64,000 nucleotides of DNA, taken from contig NZ_AWGD01000023.1 of NCBI RefSeq assembly GCF_000495795.1, positions 1 to 64,000 on the forward strand, in the 5' to 3' direction. The position numbers and the translations under genes are program-made. Under the pieces are notes generated by a model that had not been told where the DNA came from, made no database searches, and saw only the letters and a list, made by a program, of their open reading frames with translations. The stretch is from Asticcacaulis sp. AC460 (GTDB lineage: Bacteria; Pseudomonadota; Alphaproteobacteria; Caulobacterales; Caulobacteraceae). Positions 42,501-54,887 of the stretch are shown here, in pieces; the first letter of the stretch is position 1; each line of letters starts with the position of its first letter.

Positions 42501-44795
42501 TCAGAAGTCTTTACGCAAGGTGACACCCAGTTCGCGGCGGTTGGTGACCGTGCCGATGCTGAGGCCCGACTGGACGCCGTAGATCGACCAGGGGCCGCCG
42601 TCAGTGTCCTGGACCACCTCATCGAACAGGTTCTTGGCCCAGAAGCTCAGTTCCCAGTTGTCGTCGGCGCCCTTGATGCCGACATAGGCGTTCACCTGGG
42701 TGTAGCCCGGCATGTAGTTGGCCGTCTGCGGGAAGTAGGCCTTGTCGCGGTAGATGGCGTTGGCGCGGGCATAGGCGTTCAGCCCCCACAGCTTGAAGTC
42801 GACATTGGTATTGGCGCTGATGCTGGTGGCCGGAAGCTGGCCCAGGACCTGGCTGGAGACGCAGTGGCTGATGTAGCTGTTGCGCTGGACCATCGGGGTG
42901 CCGGTGACGCTGGGGACGCCGTCGCCGTCATAGTCGTTGCACGGCAGCAGAGCGTCGACGAAGTGGGCGTCGGTGTTGGTGTAAAGAAGGCCCGCCGACC
43001 AGTTGGGTGTGATCAGGTAGCGCAGTTCGGCTTCGACGCCCTTGCTCACGGCATTGCCGTTGGCGAACATGGTCCCGAAGCAGATCGGACCCGCCGCCGT
43101 GCCGTCATTGGTGGCGTAGGACATGCCGTTCGGGTTGGGGACACCGGTGCAGGCGACGTTGAACATCGAGGCGATATAGCCGTCGTACTTCTGGTCGAAC
43201 AGCGACAGGTTGGCGGTCAGGCGGCGGTCCAGCCACTGCGACTTGAAGCCGATTTCGGTCGATTGCGAGTGTTCGGAGTCGAAGTTGCCGTTGCTGCGCG
43301 GCACCGGCTGCTGGACGGTGTTGGCGCCGCCGGAGCCCGGACGGAAAGACGTACCATAGGAGACATAGGCCATGATGTCGCGGGTGAACTCATGCTGGTA
43401 GCTGGCATTGCCGGTGATGGCCTGGTAGGTCGTGTTCGGGCCGGCGCCCAGACGGTCGACCTCGAAATGCGAGTAGCGAATGCCTAAGGACAGCTTGTCC
43501 TTTTCGCTCAGGTTGAAGCGCTGGTTGGTGAAGACGCCATAGTCGTTGACGTTCGAGGCCGAGGGCGCGCTGGTGAAGAAGGGGAAGAAGGCGAAGTCGC
43601 CGGTATTCTTGGTCGAGCTGGCGAAGACTCCGTAGGTGAAGTTGTAGAAGGCGCCGTTCGTCGATTCAAAGCGGACTTCGTTGGTCGTCACTTTCGCGGT
43701 GTTGGTGCCCAGCAGCCAGGTCGGGATCTGATTGGCCTGGCCGATGCCGGCGAAGTCGAAGTCGAGGCCGTTGGCGAAGGTCGAGTCGTTATAGCCGCCG
43801 ACATAGTTGATCTGATAGTCACCCAGGTCGTAGCGGACGCTGAGGGTCGTCAGGTGGCCTTCATAGGTGACGGGGCTGGGGCCGGTGTTCAGCGATACGC
43901 GGTCGGCCAGGGTGTAGCTGTGGCCGCAGCCGGCCGAGCTGACCGGGATCGGACCGCCGGCGCAGGGAGCGGTGCCGCGGACGGAGCGGTAGAAGTCGCG
44001 GTCTTCGCTGATGTATTGGTGCATCAGGTTGATGTCGAGATTGTCGAGCGGCTTCCAGGTCAGGCTGCCGCGCAGGCCGGTGGTTTCGTGGTGGGATTTC
44101 TTGCCGTTGCCGAGGCTCTTGACTTCGTTGTCGTCACTGGCGTCGTAGAGACCGGCGACGCGGAAGGCCAGCTTGTCATTGATCGGACCGCCGAACGCCG
44201 CCTGCAGGTTCTGGCCGTTGTGGTCGGTGACCGAGCCCTGGATGAAGCCGTTATAGCCGGAGAAGCTGCCGCGCTGGGTGACGATGGTCATGGCGCCCGA
44301 CGGCGACGGCCGGCCGCGCAGCGTGCCCTGGGGGCCGCGCAGGACTTCGATCTGGCCGATGTCGAACAGGGCGTTGAAGGCGTCGGTCGTGCTGATCGGC
44401 ACTTCGTTCTGATAGACTTCGACGGTGTTGGTGGCGCCACCGGTGCCGCCATTGTTCGGCATCTTGATGCCGCGCATCGAGATGGACTGTTCGCCGCCGC
44501 TGGTCCGGGTCAGGGACACGCCGCCGACGGCCGTGGCGACTTCCTGGAACGAACGGATCTGCAGGTTCTGGAGCTGGGCGGCGCTGACGACGTTGACGGT
44601 CTGGGCGACCTTCTGCACCGGTTCGCGGCGCTTGTTGGCCGTGACGATGATGACATTGGGATCTTCGGCCGCGGGCGCATCGGCCGCGGGGGCCGTATCC
44701 TGGGCCGCCGCCGCGCCGGCCAGGGCGAGCAGACTGGTGCCGATCATGAGGGCGATTGCCTTTTGGGGCAGCGCTGACGTAAATTTCCTGAGCAT
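42501..44795 (-). CDS. TonB-dependent receptor
   Basis: A 764-residue receptor: signal peptide ending LLALAGAAAAQ, plug with VIIVTANKRREPVQKVAQTV and QIEVLRGPQGTLRG, and barrel ending LGVTLRKDF. The TANKR.E.VQ plug opening is typical of Sphingomonadales/Caulobacterales receptors used for diverse plant-derived compounds. An operator-like sequence for the second LacI regulator overlaps codons 5-10. It follows a carboxylesterase gene on the same strand by 101 nt. The ATG at 44795 has AGAGGAAA upstream. Confidence 0.95.
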   Translation of the reverse strand: MLRKFTSALPQKAIALMIGTSLLALAGAAAAQDTAPAADAPAAEDPNVIIVTANKRREPVQKVAQTVNVVSAAQLQNLQIRSFQEVATAVGGVSLTRTSGGEQSISMRGIKMPNNGGTGGATNTVEVYQNEVPISTTDAFNALFDIGQIEVLRGPQGTLRGRPSPSGAMTIVTQRGSFSGYNGFIQGSVTDHNGQNLQAAFGGPINDKLAFRVAGLYDASDDNEVKSLGNGKKSHHETTGLRGSLTWKPLDNLDINLMHQYISEDRDFYRSVRGTAPCAGGPIPVSSAGCGHSYTLADRVSLNTGPSPVTYEGHLTTLSVRYDLGDYQINYVGGYNDSTFANGLDFDFAGIGQANQIPTWLLGTNTAKVTTNEVRFESTNGAFYNFTYGVFASSTKNTGDFAFFPFFTSAPSASNVNDYGVFTNQRFNLSEKDKLSLGIRYSHFEVDRLGAGPNTTYQAITGNASYQHEFTRDIMAYVSYGTSFRPGSGGANTVQQPVPRSNGNFDSEHSQSTEIGFKSQWLDRRLTANLSLFDQKYDGYIASMFNVACTGVPNPNGMSYATNDGTAAGPICFGTMFANGNAVSKGVEAELRYLITPNWSAGLLYTNTDAHFVDALLPCNDYDGDGVPSVTGTPMVQRNSYISHCVSSQVLGQLPATSISANTNVDFKLWGLNAYARANAIYRDKAYFPQTANYMPGYTQVNAYVGIKGADDNWELSFWAKNLFDEVVQDTDGGPWSIYGVQSGLSIGTVTNRRELGVTLRKDF
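44767..44782. promoter_or_regulatory. CAGCGCTG operator-like site inside the TonB receptor start
   Basis: GGCAGCGCTGACGTAA is identical over 16 bases to sites at 46667, 52752 and, inverted, 52774. Here it lies just after the start codon, inside the coding sequence, where a bound repressor could block transcription. Confidence 0.55.
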
Positions 44796-44896
44796 GTGTT
44801 TTTCCTCTGTAACCTGGGACCTCTTGGCGAGGCTTCCGTTTTGTTGATTAGATCCAACGGGAACCCGACTGTTCCCGAAGATGGTTCTGGTCAGGC

Positions 44897-46576
44897 CTAT
44901 ACGGCCGGACCGATGCTTTCCCACATCCGCCTTACGTCGCCATCCAGGTCGCTTGCGACCCGGCATTCGACATCGATGAGCATGGTTTGACGCGTTTTGC
45001 GCTCGTATGGCGGCCAGTCGGGCTGGCCCTTGGCGCCGGGGTGCGAGGTGCGGGCAAAGGTCGCCCACATCTCGCTCATGTTGCGAGAGGCCTTTTCGGC
45101 GCCGGGGCCTGAGCCCTGAAGACCGCGAAGGTCGTAATTGTAGAATTTCAGGTTGATGTCCGAAGCATGGCCCGCGCCGAACCGGTAATCCGTTCCGGGG
45201 ATGACGAAGTCGGATTGATAGTCGAGGCGGTAGCGGTAGACGGGCGCCGGCTGGAGCGACTTGCGTTCCGCGACGGTGGCCGAGTCGTTGCCGAACCAGA
45301 CGTCGCTGGAGATGGCGATGTAGAGCTGGCTGGGCGAATAGGCGGGGTAGCGTTGGCGGTAGGTGGTTTCGATGCGGTCGGCATAGACACCGAATTCGCG
45401 GGCGAGGCGCGCCTTCAGGGCCGCGTCGTCCATGGTGAAGGTGTCGGGCCGCCCCATGTTGAAGAAGGTCGATTCGTCGCGGTTGTGTCCGACCATCAGC
45501 GGGATATCGGCGACCAGGGGCGATACCAGGGGATCGAACGGGTGGCTCGGCAGGACGATACCGTCGACGACGGGTCCCCAGTTGCCGGGCCGGTTGAAGT
45601 TGGCGCGATGCAGCAACTCGCTTTGCGGATCATTGGGATCGATCAGCGCCCCCCTGCCCTGTTCGGCCTGGACCTGGATATCGACAAAGGCCTGGGACGG
45701 GACGTCGGCCAGTTTGTGCAGTTCGTTCGGCGACAGGCCGAGGCCTTTCAGCACCCGCATCGCCGTGTCGGTGGCGTGCTCGCGGGTCAGGCGCGTCAGG
45801 CCGGCGCCGCTTTCGACGCTGGCCTTATGGAACAAACCACGCGCCGATGGCATGGCCAGCAGGGTTCCGGTCTTCATGCCGCCGCCGGACTCACCGAAAA
45901 TCATGACATTGCCTGGGTTGCCCCCGAAGACGGTGATGTTGTCGCGGACCCAGCGCAGGGCGGCGACGATATCCAGCATCGACTGGTTGCCCGAGCTGGC
46001 GAAGGCGTCGCCGCCCAGGTCGCCAAAGTACAGGTAGCCCAGCAGGCCGAGGCGGTGATTGCAGGCCACGACCACGACGTCGTAGGCGGCGGCCAGGTGG
46101 GCGCCGTCCTGGGATGGAGCGCCGGCCGAACCGGAATGGTAGCCGCCCCCGTGGATGTAGAACATGACCGGCCGGGCCTTGCCGTCGTTCACTGCCGGGG
46201 TCCAGACGTTCAGCACCAGGCAGTCTTCGCTGCCGGCGGGTTCGTTTTCACCGAAGGCGCCGCCGGGCTTTTGCAGGGATGGCGGGCCCAGGGTCAGGGC
46301 GTCGCGCACACCGGACCAGGCCGGAGCCGGTGGGGCTTCGAGGAACCGGCCCTTGCCGGTGACCGAACCGGCGTAGGGAATGCCTTTGAAGGCCAGGGCG
46401 CCCCGGCTGTGGCCGCCGCGAAGGCTGCCTTGGGAAAGTTTCACGGTCACGAACGGTGCGGTGACGGCGGTGGCCGTGGCGGGTGCTTGGGCCATCGTCC
46501 GTGGCGCTGCGCCGGCCGCCGCAAGGGCCATGGCCGTCGTCAAAAAGTGCCGCCGATCGAGATGCGTCCGTTCCAT
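44897..46576 (-). CDS. Type-B carboxylesterase, Tat-exported
   Basis: A 559-residue carboxylesterase of the cholinesterase-like family. The Tat signal DRRHFLTTAMALAAAGA precedes the enzyme; the oxyanion stretch is YIHGGGYHSGS, the nucleophile is S230 in GESGGGM, and SEDCLVLNVW is the conserved family motif. It should hydrolyse aryl or acyl esters in the periplasm. An operator-like palindrome at 46663-46682 lies 87 nt upstream. It is followed on the same strand by the TonB receptor, suggesting uptake of an ester substrate, then cleavage. Confidence 0.92.
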   Translation of the reverse strand: MERTHLDRRHFLTTAMALAAAGAAPRTMAQAPATATAVTAPFVTVKLSQGSLRGGHSRGALAFKGIPYAGSVTGKGRFLEAPPAPAWSGVRDALTLGPPSLQKPGGAFGENEPAGSEDCLVLNVWTPAVNDGKARPVMFYIHGGGYHSGSAGAPSQDGAHLAAAYDVVVVACNHRLGLLGYLYFGDLGGDAFASSGNQSMLDIVAALRWVRDNITVFGGNPGNVMIFGESGGGMKTGTLLAMPSARGLFHKASVESGAGLTRLTREHATDTAMRVLKGLGLSPNELHKLADVPSQAFVDIQVQAEQGRGALIDPNDPQSELLHRANFNRPGNWGPVVDGIVLPSHPFDPLVSPLVADIPLMVGHNRDESTFFNMGRPDTFTMDDAALKARLAREFGVYADRIETTYRQRYPAYSPSQLYIAISSDVWFGNDSATVAERKSLQPAPVYRYRLDYQSDFVIPGTDYRFGAGHASDINLKFYNYDLRGLQGSGPGAEKASRNMSEMWATFARTSHPGAKGQPDWPPYERKTRQTMLIDVECRVASDLDGDVRRMWESIGPAV

Positions 46577-46662
46577 AAGCCCTGCCTGATATCATTCGTC
46601 TGCACCTGTGCCGGTGCTGTTGATGTGAGGGTCGTTCAAGCCGGAAAGGAAGTCAATCGAAT

Positions 46663-46682
46663 TTACGGCAGCGCTGACGTAA
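46663..46682. promoter_or_regulatory. LacI-type operator upstream of carboxylesterase
   Basis: TTACGGCAGCGCTGACGTAA is a 20-bp palindrome with one mismatched pair and a central CG, as in LacI-family operators. It shares 16 bases with the double site next to the LacI gene at 52.7 kb. Confidence 0.65.
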
Positions 46683-46901
46683 ACGGGAAGGATTGGACTT
46701 TCTGAATTTTTCTAAGTCCATGATTTATCGAACGAAAGTGCGGCGTCATCAGGCCGCAACATTAGGTATGCAACATAACATTTTGCAAGCTTCGTTGCAA
46801 ATTTACAACAACAGCTATCCGAATGTTAGTCCTCCTGGGTAGGGACGGCACCTCCCGCGCGAAGCGCATTAAAAATCATAGTGTGGTGCGCCAGCCTTTC
46901 A

Positions 46902-47083
46902 TCACCCGGAATTCCGTGACTTCCGTGCACGTCGCCGCAGGCGGCGCTTCAGTGTTTTCCGTGTTCCTCTCAAATGCCGGCGGCAGGCCGGCTGGCTGGG
47001 AGTTCTCTGAGACAAAGAAGTGGGAACACGGACCACACGGAAGCCGCTCCGCGGCGAAACTGAAAACGCGGAATTCAGGGTGA
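46902..47083. repeat. Fold-back (MITE-like) non-coding element
   Basis: A 182-bp segment whose ends are inverted repeats (TCACCCGGAATTCCG against CGGAATTCAGGGTGA, one mismatch), with an inner perfect pair TCCGTGTTCC/GGAACACGGA. Open frames of 86 and 79 codons on the two strands arise from the symmetry and are not genes. The rest of the 46577-47324 gap holds the operator above, an AT-rich piece and no gene I can recognise. Confidence 0.6.
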
Positions 47084-47324
47084 AGACACGGTAGTGTGCA
47101 ACCCAAGCCGTTCATGAATCAAAGCGCTTCGCGCGGGAGTTCGGCTAACCCGAGTTCCGTTTCTTTCCGCTTCTTTCTCTGCCTTCCGTCGTTTTGGTTC
47201 TACTGGCCGCCCAGTTAATGAGCCTGAGGCTCTCAGGATCATGGCAAGGTAGTATCCGTTACATAGTCGTGGCTGCCAAAACGCGCCCGCGAAGACGGTT
47301 TGGCGCGAAAGACACGCTTGACCC

Positions 47325-49191
<1,867 letters not shown>

Positions 49192-49229
49192 GGCGTTAGA
49201 GCGCCCTCACAACAGAAAGGCATAGTCAC

Positions 49230-49709
49230 ATGATCTGGAAATCACTCGCTTTCGGTATAGCGGTCGCCACAACCGCGATCGGCGGAAGCGCCCTGGCGCA
49301 AACGAACCCCGCCCAGACTCAGGTGGGCCCGACTGAAGTGGCCCAGGCGCAGGAGATCCTTGCCCTGTCGCGCCAGAAGTGGCTGTGGATGGCCGAGCGT
49401 AATACCGACGCCCTGGAAAGGCTGTTCGACGATAAGGCCGTCTTTGTCCATATGGGCGGCACGATGTCGAAGACGGAGGAGCTGGGCGTCATTTCCGGTG
49501 GAATGATCCAGTACAAGCGCGCCGACATCGAACAGGAGTCGGCCCGCTTTATCGGCGATACGGCGATCGTACTCAGCAAGATCCGGTTGCTGGCCGTTGT
49601 CGGCGGAAACGAGGTGACGAACCCGTTCATGGTCACCGAAGTCTATATCAAGCAACAGGGCCAATGGAAGCTGGGCTCGCTTTCCTTTACCCGGCTGCTC
49701 GGAAACTAA
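49230..49709 (+). CDS. Secreted NTF2-like (SnoaL/DUF4440) protein
   Basis: A 159-residue protein with signal peptide IAVATTAIGGSALAQ and an NTF2-like cone fold: ERNTDALERLFDDKAVFVHMGG, later FMVTEVYIKQQGQWKLGSLSFTRL. The family covers cyclases, isomerases and binding proteins, so no reaction can be named. It lies 38 nt after the first aldo/keto reductase and 43 nt before the second. Confidence 0.82.
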   Translation: MIWKSLAFGIAVATTAIGGSALAQTNPAQTQVGPTEVAQAQEILALSRQKWLWMAERNTDALERLFDDKAVFVHMGGTMSKTEELGVISGGMIQYKRADIEQESARFIGDTAIVLSKIRLLAVVGGNEVTNPFMVTEVYIKQQGQWKLGSLSFTRLLGN

Positions 49710-49752
49710 ACAGGGGCTGCGCCCGGATGAGCGGAAGCCAAAGGAGGACATT

Positions 49753-50889
<1,137 letters not shown>

Positions 50890-50901
50890 AAGGAGGCTTC
50901 C

Positions 50902-51384
50902 ATGCGTCATGTTCATAGCGTCATTTTGACCTGCTTCCTTGCGATGGCGATCCCGGTCGCTGCGGCGGCGCAGACCGCACCGCCCAGCCGTTATGGTCAG
51001 GCGATGGCGACGGACGACGCGCTGTCGCTGATTGACCGGGCCCGGCAGGCCGCGGTGGCGCGCGGCCTCAACATGGCCTTTGCCGTCGTCGAACCGACCG
51101 GTGAGTTGGTCGCCTTTGTTCGCATGGAAGATGCGCCTTACGCTTCGGGTTCCCTGGCACAACAGAAGGCGCGGTCGTCCGCCCGGCTTCGGCTGCCGAC
51201 GTCCGAACTGGAAACCCGGGTTCAGAATGGCCGTCTGGTGCTTCTCTCGTCCGACGAGGTGTTGGCGGTCGGTGGTGGTGTGCCGATCGTCGTCGACGGG
51301 CGCGTCGTCGGCGCCTTGGGCGTGTCGGGCGGAACCTCTGCTCAGGATGCCGAAGTCGCGGCAGTGGTCGGGTCTAGGCCCTAA
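50902..51384 (+). CDS. GlcG/HbpS family protein (heme-binding-like), secreted
   Basis: A 160-residue protein with signal peptide ending AVAAAAQ and a GlcG/HbpS fold: ALSLIDRARQAAVARGLNMAFAVVEPTGELVAFVRM and GGGVPIVVDGRVVGALGVSGG. Members include HbpS (heme and redox sensing) and GlcG (glycolate locus). AAAGGAGG precedes the start. The last gene of the cluster; function here is unknown. Confidence 0.85.
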   Translation: MRHVHSVILTCFLAMAIPVAAAAQTAPPSRYGQAMATDDALSLIDRARQAAVARGLNMAFAVVEPTGELVAFVRMEDAPYASGSLAQQKARSSARLRLPTSELETRVQNGRLVLLSSDEVLAVGGGVPIVVDGRVVGALGVSGGTSAQDAEVAAVVGSRP

Positions 51385-51448
51385 GGTAGTTACCGGCGCC
51401 AGGCCTTGTAGACTTCGTGCTCATTCCGGGGAAACACCGGCGGGCCAA

Positions 51449-51570
51449 ATCCCCCCTCCGACTGCTCGCTGTCGCTCGCAGCCACCTCCCCCGTATAACG
51501 GGGGAGTATAAGGAACTCTGCATCTCGGGCAGATGTGTGCATACGATACGCCGTATAACGGGGAGGGATA
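51449..51570. repeat. CCCCCGTATAACGGGGG variant repeat, duplicated
   Basis: A hairpin CTCCCCCGT-ATA-ACGGGGGAG at 51486-51506 is preceded by the GCTCGCTGTCGCTCGC segment and followed by a second partial copy (CCGTATAACGGGGAGGGATAAG, 51551-51571). It lies between the convergent GlcG and LacI genes. Confidence 0.7.
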
Positions 51571-51581
51571 AGTTGTTTAAA

Positions 51582-52625
51582 TCACTTATCTTTTTCAGCT
51601 ATACTAGCGGGCGGAGCGGTGGTGTGGCGATGGACCAGGGCGTATTGCACGCGCTCCTGGGTCAGGCCGGTGACCGGTTGGTCGCGGTCAAGATGACGCA
51701 GCAAAATTTCCGTCGCGCGCTGGCCCATGGCGCTGATCGGCTGATGAATCGTCGTCAGGGGCGGCCAGCAGCTTTCGGAAGCCGGGCTGTCGTCGAAGCC
51801 GACGACGCTGACGTCGCGGGGCACGACCAGGCCGGCGCGCTGGGCGGCGGCGATACTGCCCATGGCCACCGAATCGTTGCCGCACACCAAGGCCGTCGGA
51901 CGGTCGGGCAAGGTCAGGAGTTGGTAGGCCATCTCATGGCCATGGCCTGGCTCCGGCGGCGGCGGCAGGCGGAACTCCGGCCGCTGGTCGATGCCGGCTT
52001 CGCGCAGCGCCCGCAGGAAACCGGATTCGCGCAGGCCCATGGAGGCCAGGTTTTTGCTCACCGACAGCCAGGCCAGTTCGCGATGCCCCAGATCGATCAG
52101 GTGCCGGGTGATCTCATAGGTGGCCAGTTCGTCGTCCATCTCGACATAGGATTTCGCGTTCTTGCCTTCGACCGGCGCGACGCAGACAAAGGGCAGGTTC
52201 AGCTCGGTCAGGGCATCGGTAAAGCCCGAGGCCTCGCAGACCGGCGGCACGACGATCAGCCCGTCGGGGCGAAAAGCGGCAAAGTGGCGGGCAATGGCGT
52301 CCTTGCCCTTTTCCAGGACGTCGCGGACCGGTTCGACGATCAGGTGATAGCCGGCCGAAATGCAGGCCCGCGAAATCCCGATCTGAAGTTCCGAAAAGTA
52401 ATAGTGGGAGGTCTGGTCCTCGACCACCATGCAGATGGTGTAGGTGCGCGAACTGGCCAGGACCCGGGCGCCAAAGTTCGGCCGGAAGCCCGTTTCGGCG
52501 ATCAGTTTCTCGATCTCGGCGCGCTTCTTGGCGCCGACACCGGGAAGCTTGTTGACCACGCGCGAAATGGTCTTCGCCGAGACATTCGCACGCTTCGCCA
52601 GATCGTCGAGGGTCAGATTCGCCAA
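51582..52625 (-). CDS. LacI family transcriptional regulator (second)
   Basis: About 347 residues: DNA-binding head ANLTLDDLAKRANVSAKTISRVVN followed by hinge and effector domain (DGLIVVPPVCEASGF; DVSVVGFDDSPASESCWPPLTTI). No ATG is available; the TTG at 52625 has AAGG about 9 nt upstream and gives the usual LacI opening. A double operator with CAGCGCTG cores lies 127-164 nt upstream of the start, and similar sites precede the carboxylesterase and TonB genes, so autoregulation and control of that ester-uptake unit are likely. Confidence 0.9.
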   Translation of the reverse strand: MANLTLDDLAKRANVSAKTISRVVNKLPGVGAKKRAEIEKLIAETGFRPNFGARVLASSRTYTICMVVEDQTSHYYFSELQIGISRACISAGYHLIVEPVRDVLEKGKDAIARHFAAFRPDGLIVVPPVCEASGFTDALTELNLPFVCVAPVEGKNAKSYVEMDDELATYEITRHLIDLGHRELAWLSVSKNLASMGLRESGFLRALREAGIDQRPEFRLPPPPEPGHGHEMAYQLLTLPDRPTALVCGNDSVAMGSIAAAQRAGLVVPRDVSVVGFDDSPASESCWPPLTTIHQPISAMGQRATEILLRHLDRDQPVTGLTQERVQYALVHRHTTAPPASIAEKDK

Positions 52626-52751
52626 AATTTTCAACCTTGTATGACCGTGCAAGTATCACGGCTGCGTGCCTGCTTGTCCAGTCCCCGGCGGCGGGTTTCC
52701 CGCCTTCCCGGCCCCGGACGCCGATTTTCATCTGCATCGAACCACCTTGAC

Positions 52752-52789
52752 GGCAGCGCTGACGTAAGTCAAATTACGTCAGCGCTGCC
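52752..52789. promoter_or_regulatory. Double inverted operator upstream of second LacI gene
   Basis: GGCAGCGCTGACGTAA (52752-52767) and its exact reverse complement (52774-52789) face each other across GTCAAA. The pair forms a large symmetric site with two CAGCGCTG cores, consistent with autoregulation by a dimeric or tetrameric LacI repressor. Confidence 0.65.
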
Positions 52790-52916
52790 CTCCATCCCGT
52801 GGAGCGACCTTCAACCGGCGCCAACTGGCGCCTTAAGAGTCGCATGACCTTAAGGCGCCCTCTTTCATGACAATGCGACACGCCTAAAAGCGGCATGGTT
52901 GGAAACAGATGGCGAT

Positions 52917-52963
52917 TAGAGCGCATCCCGAAAAGTGTGACGCACTTTTCGGGATGCGCTCTA
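52917..52963. repeat. Perfect palindromic repeat, 21-bp arms
   Basis: Left arm 52917-52937 and right arm 52943-52963 are exact reverse complements around a TGACG loop; the arms begin TAGAGCGCATCCCG. It sits 6 nt after the tannase gene stop and may stabilise or end that transcript. It is the intact relative of the degenerate copy at 4840-4884. Confidence 0.85.
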
Positions 52964-52969
52964 GTTCCG

Positions 52970-54700
52970 TCAACCCGCCTGGCAGGCGAAGCTGTCGGCC
53001 TTTTCGACGTCGCCGCCGCGATAATGGGCGGTTTGCGGGTAGGCGCACAGCGGGCGCTGGCGGCCCGGCCACGGCGTGCCGCCGCCGGCAGTGGCGACGA
53101 CGGAGTCCGGCGCCCTGCCCTTTTCGACCCAGGCCACCAGGGCGGTGAACATGTCGTACTGGTCGGTGGCGGGGCCGCCGCCACAGTGGCACATGCCCGG
53201 GACCGAGAAGACGCGGACGAAGTCGGAGGCTTTGCCGTTGTTGCGGTCATTGACCTCGTCGAACCAGTCGACGGTGTCCTTCAGCGAAAAGACGGGATCG
53301 GAATCGCCGTGCGGCACGATCAGCCGGCCGCCACGAGCGCGGAAGGCCGACAGGTCGGTCGAGCGCGAGGCGATGCTGGCCCAGGCCGAATGGGTGAACG
53401 GATCGGCCGCGGCGTAGATCCGGCCGGCGTCGCGGTCGAAATCGAAGGCCAGCATATAGTCCAGCCGGCTTTGCGGATCACCGAGCGTGGTCGGCGGCGT
53501 GGTAAAGACCGAGGCCAGGGACGCGCCGCCCAACAGGACGTTGAGCGCCGGGATACGGCCGTCTTCGGAGCCGATCTTCCACATCCGCCAGGCGTCGTTG
53601 GCGATGCCCGACGGCCAGTACCAGCCGGCATAGAGCGGACGGCCGGAGCTGCTGACCGGGCCCGCCATGACGCGGCGCAGGCCGGTGATCTGGGCGCCCG
53701 ACAGGCAGGCGGCGGTCTTGGCATCGCGGCACTGAACAGCACCCAGTTGCGCTACGACGTCGTCGTCGCGGCAGGCCAGAAAATTCAGCACCATGCCGTC
53801 GGCAATGCCGTCGCGGTCGTCGCAGGCCTTGAGAATGGCGGTATGGACCAGCGCGAAGTCGGCGTTGGAGAAGGTCCTGGGCAGGTCCATGAGATTGACG
53901 TGGCCGTTGGCGTCCGCGGCCAGGGATGCGAAGGCGTCGACGTCCCAGGCTTCGGCCACGGCGGCGCGCGGCAAGGAGAAGCCCGGCGCCGAGGCGACGA
54001 TGCCGTCGAAGACGTCAGGGTAGTATTGCGCGAAGGTCATGCCCTCCTGCCCGCCTTTCGAGCAGCCGACAAAATAGCTGTAGCGCGGGGCCTTGCCATA
54101 GGTCTTGCGGATCAGGGCCTTGGCCGCATCGGCGGAGGCTTTCAGCGAGGTATGGCCGTAGTCGCTCCGGGCCTGGGGGTCGAAGCCAAAGGCCAGTTCG
54201 CCGTTGCGCGCCGGGTCGGAGTTGGTGGCGTTGTCGTGGCCGGAATCCTGGCTGATGACGGCGTAGCCGAGCTCGATCGCCGTGGGGCCGGAGGTGGCCA
54301 GCGGGCCCAGGGCGTCACCGACCACGCCGTTGCTGCCCCCGCCGCCCTGGAAGACCATGCGCTGGTTCCAGTCGGCCGGCAGGCGCATATGAAAGCGGAT
54401 GGCGTAGGCCTGGCCGAAGCGGCCGTTGCGCTCATGCATGATTCCGGAGACGTCGCAGTGGGCCGGCAGGTTCAGGGTCGCCGGGCCGGCGAAGGTGCCA
54501 TAGGTGAAGGGCGCCTTGTCCGGCCTGAAATCGGCCGACACGATGCGCGCCTGGTCGCCATTGAAACTCAGGGTCTGACCGGCCAGGGCGCTGCATTGGG
54601 TGGCAAAGCCGTGATCCTGGGCAAAAGCCACAGGCGCAGATGCCAGGCCTATCACGGCCAAGACGCTCATTGGCAGGGCGCTCAGAAGCCAGGTTTTCAT
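52970..54700 (-). CDS. Tannase/feruloyl esterase family protein
   Basis: A 576-residue secreted esterase with signal peptide ending SAPVAFAQ. Family signatures are complete: C213-S214 in the nucleophile elbow GCSKGGQEG, an acid in HGDSDPVFS, and PGMCHCGGGP with the His next to the paired cysteine (CS-D-HC motif). It should cleave ferulic, gallic or similar phenolic esters. The ATG at 54700 is preferred over 54706 because GGAGG is 8 nt upstream of it. The gene stands alone, downstream of a long T-tract. It fits with the carboxylesterase and rhamnosidase nearby in plant phenolic-glycoside use. Confidence 0.93.
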   Translation of the reverse strand: MKTWLLSALPMSVLAVIGLASAPVAFAQDHGFATQCSALAGQTLSFNGDQARIVSADFRPDKAPFTYGTFAGPATLNLPAHCDVSGIMHERNGRFGQAYAIRFHMRLPADWNQRMVFQGGGGSNGVVGDALGPLATSGPTAIELGYAVISQDSGHDNATNSDPARNGELAFGFDPQARSDYGHTSLKASADAAKALIRKTYGKAPRYSYFVGCSKGGQEGMTFAQYYPDVFDGIVASAPGFSLPRAAVAEAWDVDAFASLAADANGHVNLMDLPRTFSNADFALVHTAILKACDDRDGIADGMVLNFLACRDDDVVAQLGAVQCRDAKTAACLSGAQITGLRRVMAGPVSSSGRPLYAGWYWPSGIANDAWRMWKIGSEDGRIPALNVLLGGASLASVFTTPPTTLGDPQSRLDYMLAFDFDRDAGRIYAAADPFTHSAWASIASRSTDLSAFRARGGRLIVPHGDSDPVFSLKDTVDWFDEVNDRNNGKASDFVRVFSVPGMCHCGGGPATDQYDMFTALVAWVEKGRAPDSVVATAGGGTPWPGRQRPLCAYPQTAHYRGGDVEKADSFACQAG

Positions 54701-54887
54701 GGTCATATCCTCCGCATTTTTTTTTGATACGTTGCATAACTATTATAGGCTGTCACGACCTTTCCGGCGTCCGGTCGATTTTTGCCGGTCAAATTGCGAC
54801 CCTTTCATTTGCAACAAAGAAAAGGCTTGTCATTTTTGTTATGTTGAATAACAATTAATGTCCTCTCCCCAATTTCCAGGATTCATC

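Noticed and set aside
46823-47115. Overlapping 86- and 79-codon frames on both strands
   Set aside because: Both result from the self-complementary element at 46902-47083.
52895-54727. 610-codon open frame opposite the tannase gene
   Set aside because: It is rich in Gly, Arg and Val with no domain; the opposite strand has a complete tannase with signal peptide and catalytic motifs.
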